Position numbers and translations under genes: made by a program
Notes under the pieces: model-generated
The model's input: only the letters and a program-made list of their open reading frames with translations
What the model was told of the DNA's origin: nothing
Databases searched by the model: none
Assembly: GCF_002159975.1 (NCBI RefSeq)
Contig: NZ_NFJR01000001.1
Location: 62,001-126,000, forward strand
Direction of reading: 5' to 3'
Source: Barnesiella sp. An22
GTDB lineage: Bacteria > Bacteroidota > Bacteroidia > Bacteroidales > Barnesiellaceae
DNA: 64,000 nt
Shown: piece after piece, positions 63,879 to 64,000 of the stretch
Layout: every line of letters starts with the position of its first letter
Position numbering within the stretch: the first letter of the stretch is position 1

Positions 63879-64000
63879 TTATTCGTATTTGAAATGTTTG
63901 TTGATGATTCGGTTGGTCTTGATAATCTCCTGCTGGGCCTGTTGCCACTGCTGGGTACCTTTGTTCAGTTTCTGAGAGACGAGCAGCAAGGCTCGTTGAG
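63879..64000 (-). CDS. C-terminal end of an unknown protein (runs off the right edge)
   Basis: A minus-strand frame ends at TAA (63879-63881) 3 bases before the DUF4252 start. Its visible C-terminus is LLLVSQKLNKGTQQWQQAQQ followed by KTNRIINKHFKYE, a charged Gln/Lys-rich helix. The tight spacing to the DUF4252 gene suggests an operon. Only ~40 residues are in the window, so no family can be named. Confidence 0.6.
   Translation of the reverse strand, partial: QRALLLVSQKLNKGTQQWQQAQQEIIKTNRIINKHFKYE

Noticed and set aside
1-64000. CRISPR arrays, insertion sequences, integrases, tRNA or rRNA genes
   Set aside because: No regularly spaced repeats, transposase/integrase motifs, terminal inverted repeats or tRNA cloverleaf signals were seen on either strand.

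Overview
The window comes from a Bacteroidota chromosome, most likely order Bacteroidales (a gut-type lineage such as the Barnesiella/Coprobacter/Parabacteroides neighbourhood; the genus is inference). The evidence is the repeated Bacteroidota -7 promoter box TAnnTTTG, in the best cases 20 bp after a TTTG -33 box; genes mostly without Shine-Dalgarno sites; secreted proteins ending in type IX-secretion-like C-terminal domains; a GT3-type glycogen synthase; the split glycine decarboxylase GcvPA/GcvPB; and several families typical of Bacteroidetes (DUF3943, DUF4252, HdeD, DUF2089). Most of the window is ordinary chromosomal backbone. I found no tRNA, rRNA, CRISPR array, insertion sequence or phage module.

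Layout. 1-6.2 kb: 3' end of methylmalonyl-CoA mutase, a secreted phosphodiester glycosidase-like protein and an M6 metalloprotease. 6.2-12 kb: an exported Gfo/Idh/MocA oxidoreductase, two small plus-strand genes, then a minus-strand operon of exported hydrolase, O-acetyltransferase and cyclophilin-like lipoprotein. 12-14 kb: two unrecognised soluble proteins. 14.3-22.3 kb (minus): pgk, pyrF, prfA, and the glycogen pair (GT3 synthase then phosphorylase). 22.6-24.4 kb (plus): small conserved protein, PlsC-like acyltransferase and omega-amidase behind two near-identical tandem promoters. 24.5-29.6 kb (minus): ABC exporter (NatA/NatB-like) with a lipoprotein, then dnaG. 29.6-33 kb: a candidate small RNA, a secreted adhesin-like protein, and an unrecognised protein made of two copies of one domain. 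33.2-39.9 kb (minus): a complete glycine cleavage locus, lplA-gcvT-gcvH-gcvPA-gcvPB-lpdA. 40.2-43.8 kb (minus): 2-hydroxyacid dehydrogenase and Lon. 43.9-48.6 kb (plus): tRNA1(Val) m6A37 methyltransferase, HdeD-like membrane protein, an aromatic/Ser-rich exported protein and a frameshifted FadL-family porin. 48.6-50.1 kb: an AT-rich patch with a SecD-head-like lipoprotein flanked by repeated hairpin sequence. 50.1-54.8 kb: a Pif1-like helicase fused to TPRs, then an AsmA-family protein. 55-60 kb: GH29 alpha-fucosidase with an F5/8C domain, a partner secreted protein and a DUF3943 outer-membrane protein. 60-64 kb: DUF362 ferredoxin-like protein, alpha/beta hydrolase, DUF2089 regulator, Yip1-like membrane protein, DUF4252 protein and the end of another gene.

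How the genes work together. The best-defined pathway is glycine oxidation: LplA loads lipoate on GcvH, GcvPA/PB and GcvT process glycine, and LpdA reoxidises the lipoyl arm. A strong intrinsic terminator sits just in front of lpdA. The glycogen synthase/phosphorylase pair handles storage glucan. The most unusual items are the candidate small RNA at 29.8 kb, the tandem promoter duplication at 22.6 kb, the pre-lpdA terminator, the duplicated-domain protein at 31.5-33 kb, the SecD-head lipoprotein patch and the broken porin gene. I saw no clear new multi-gene system.
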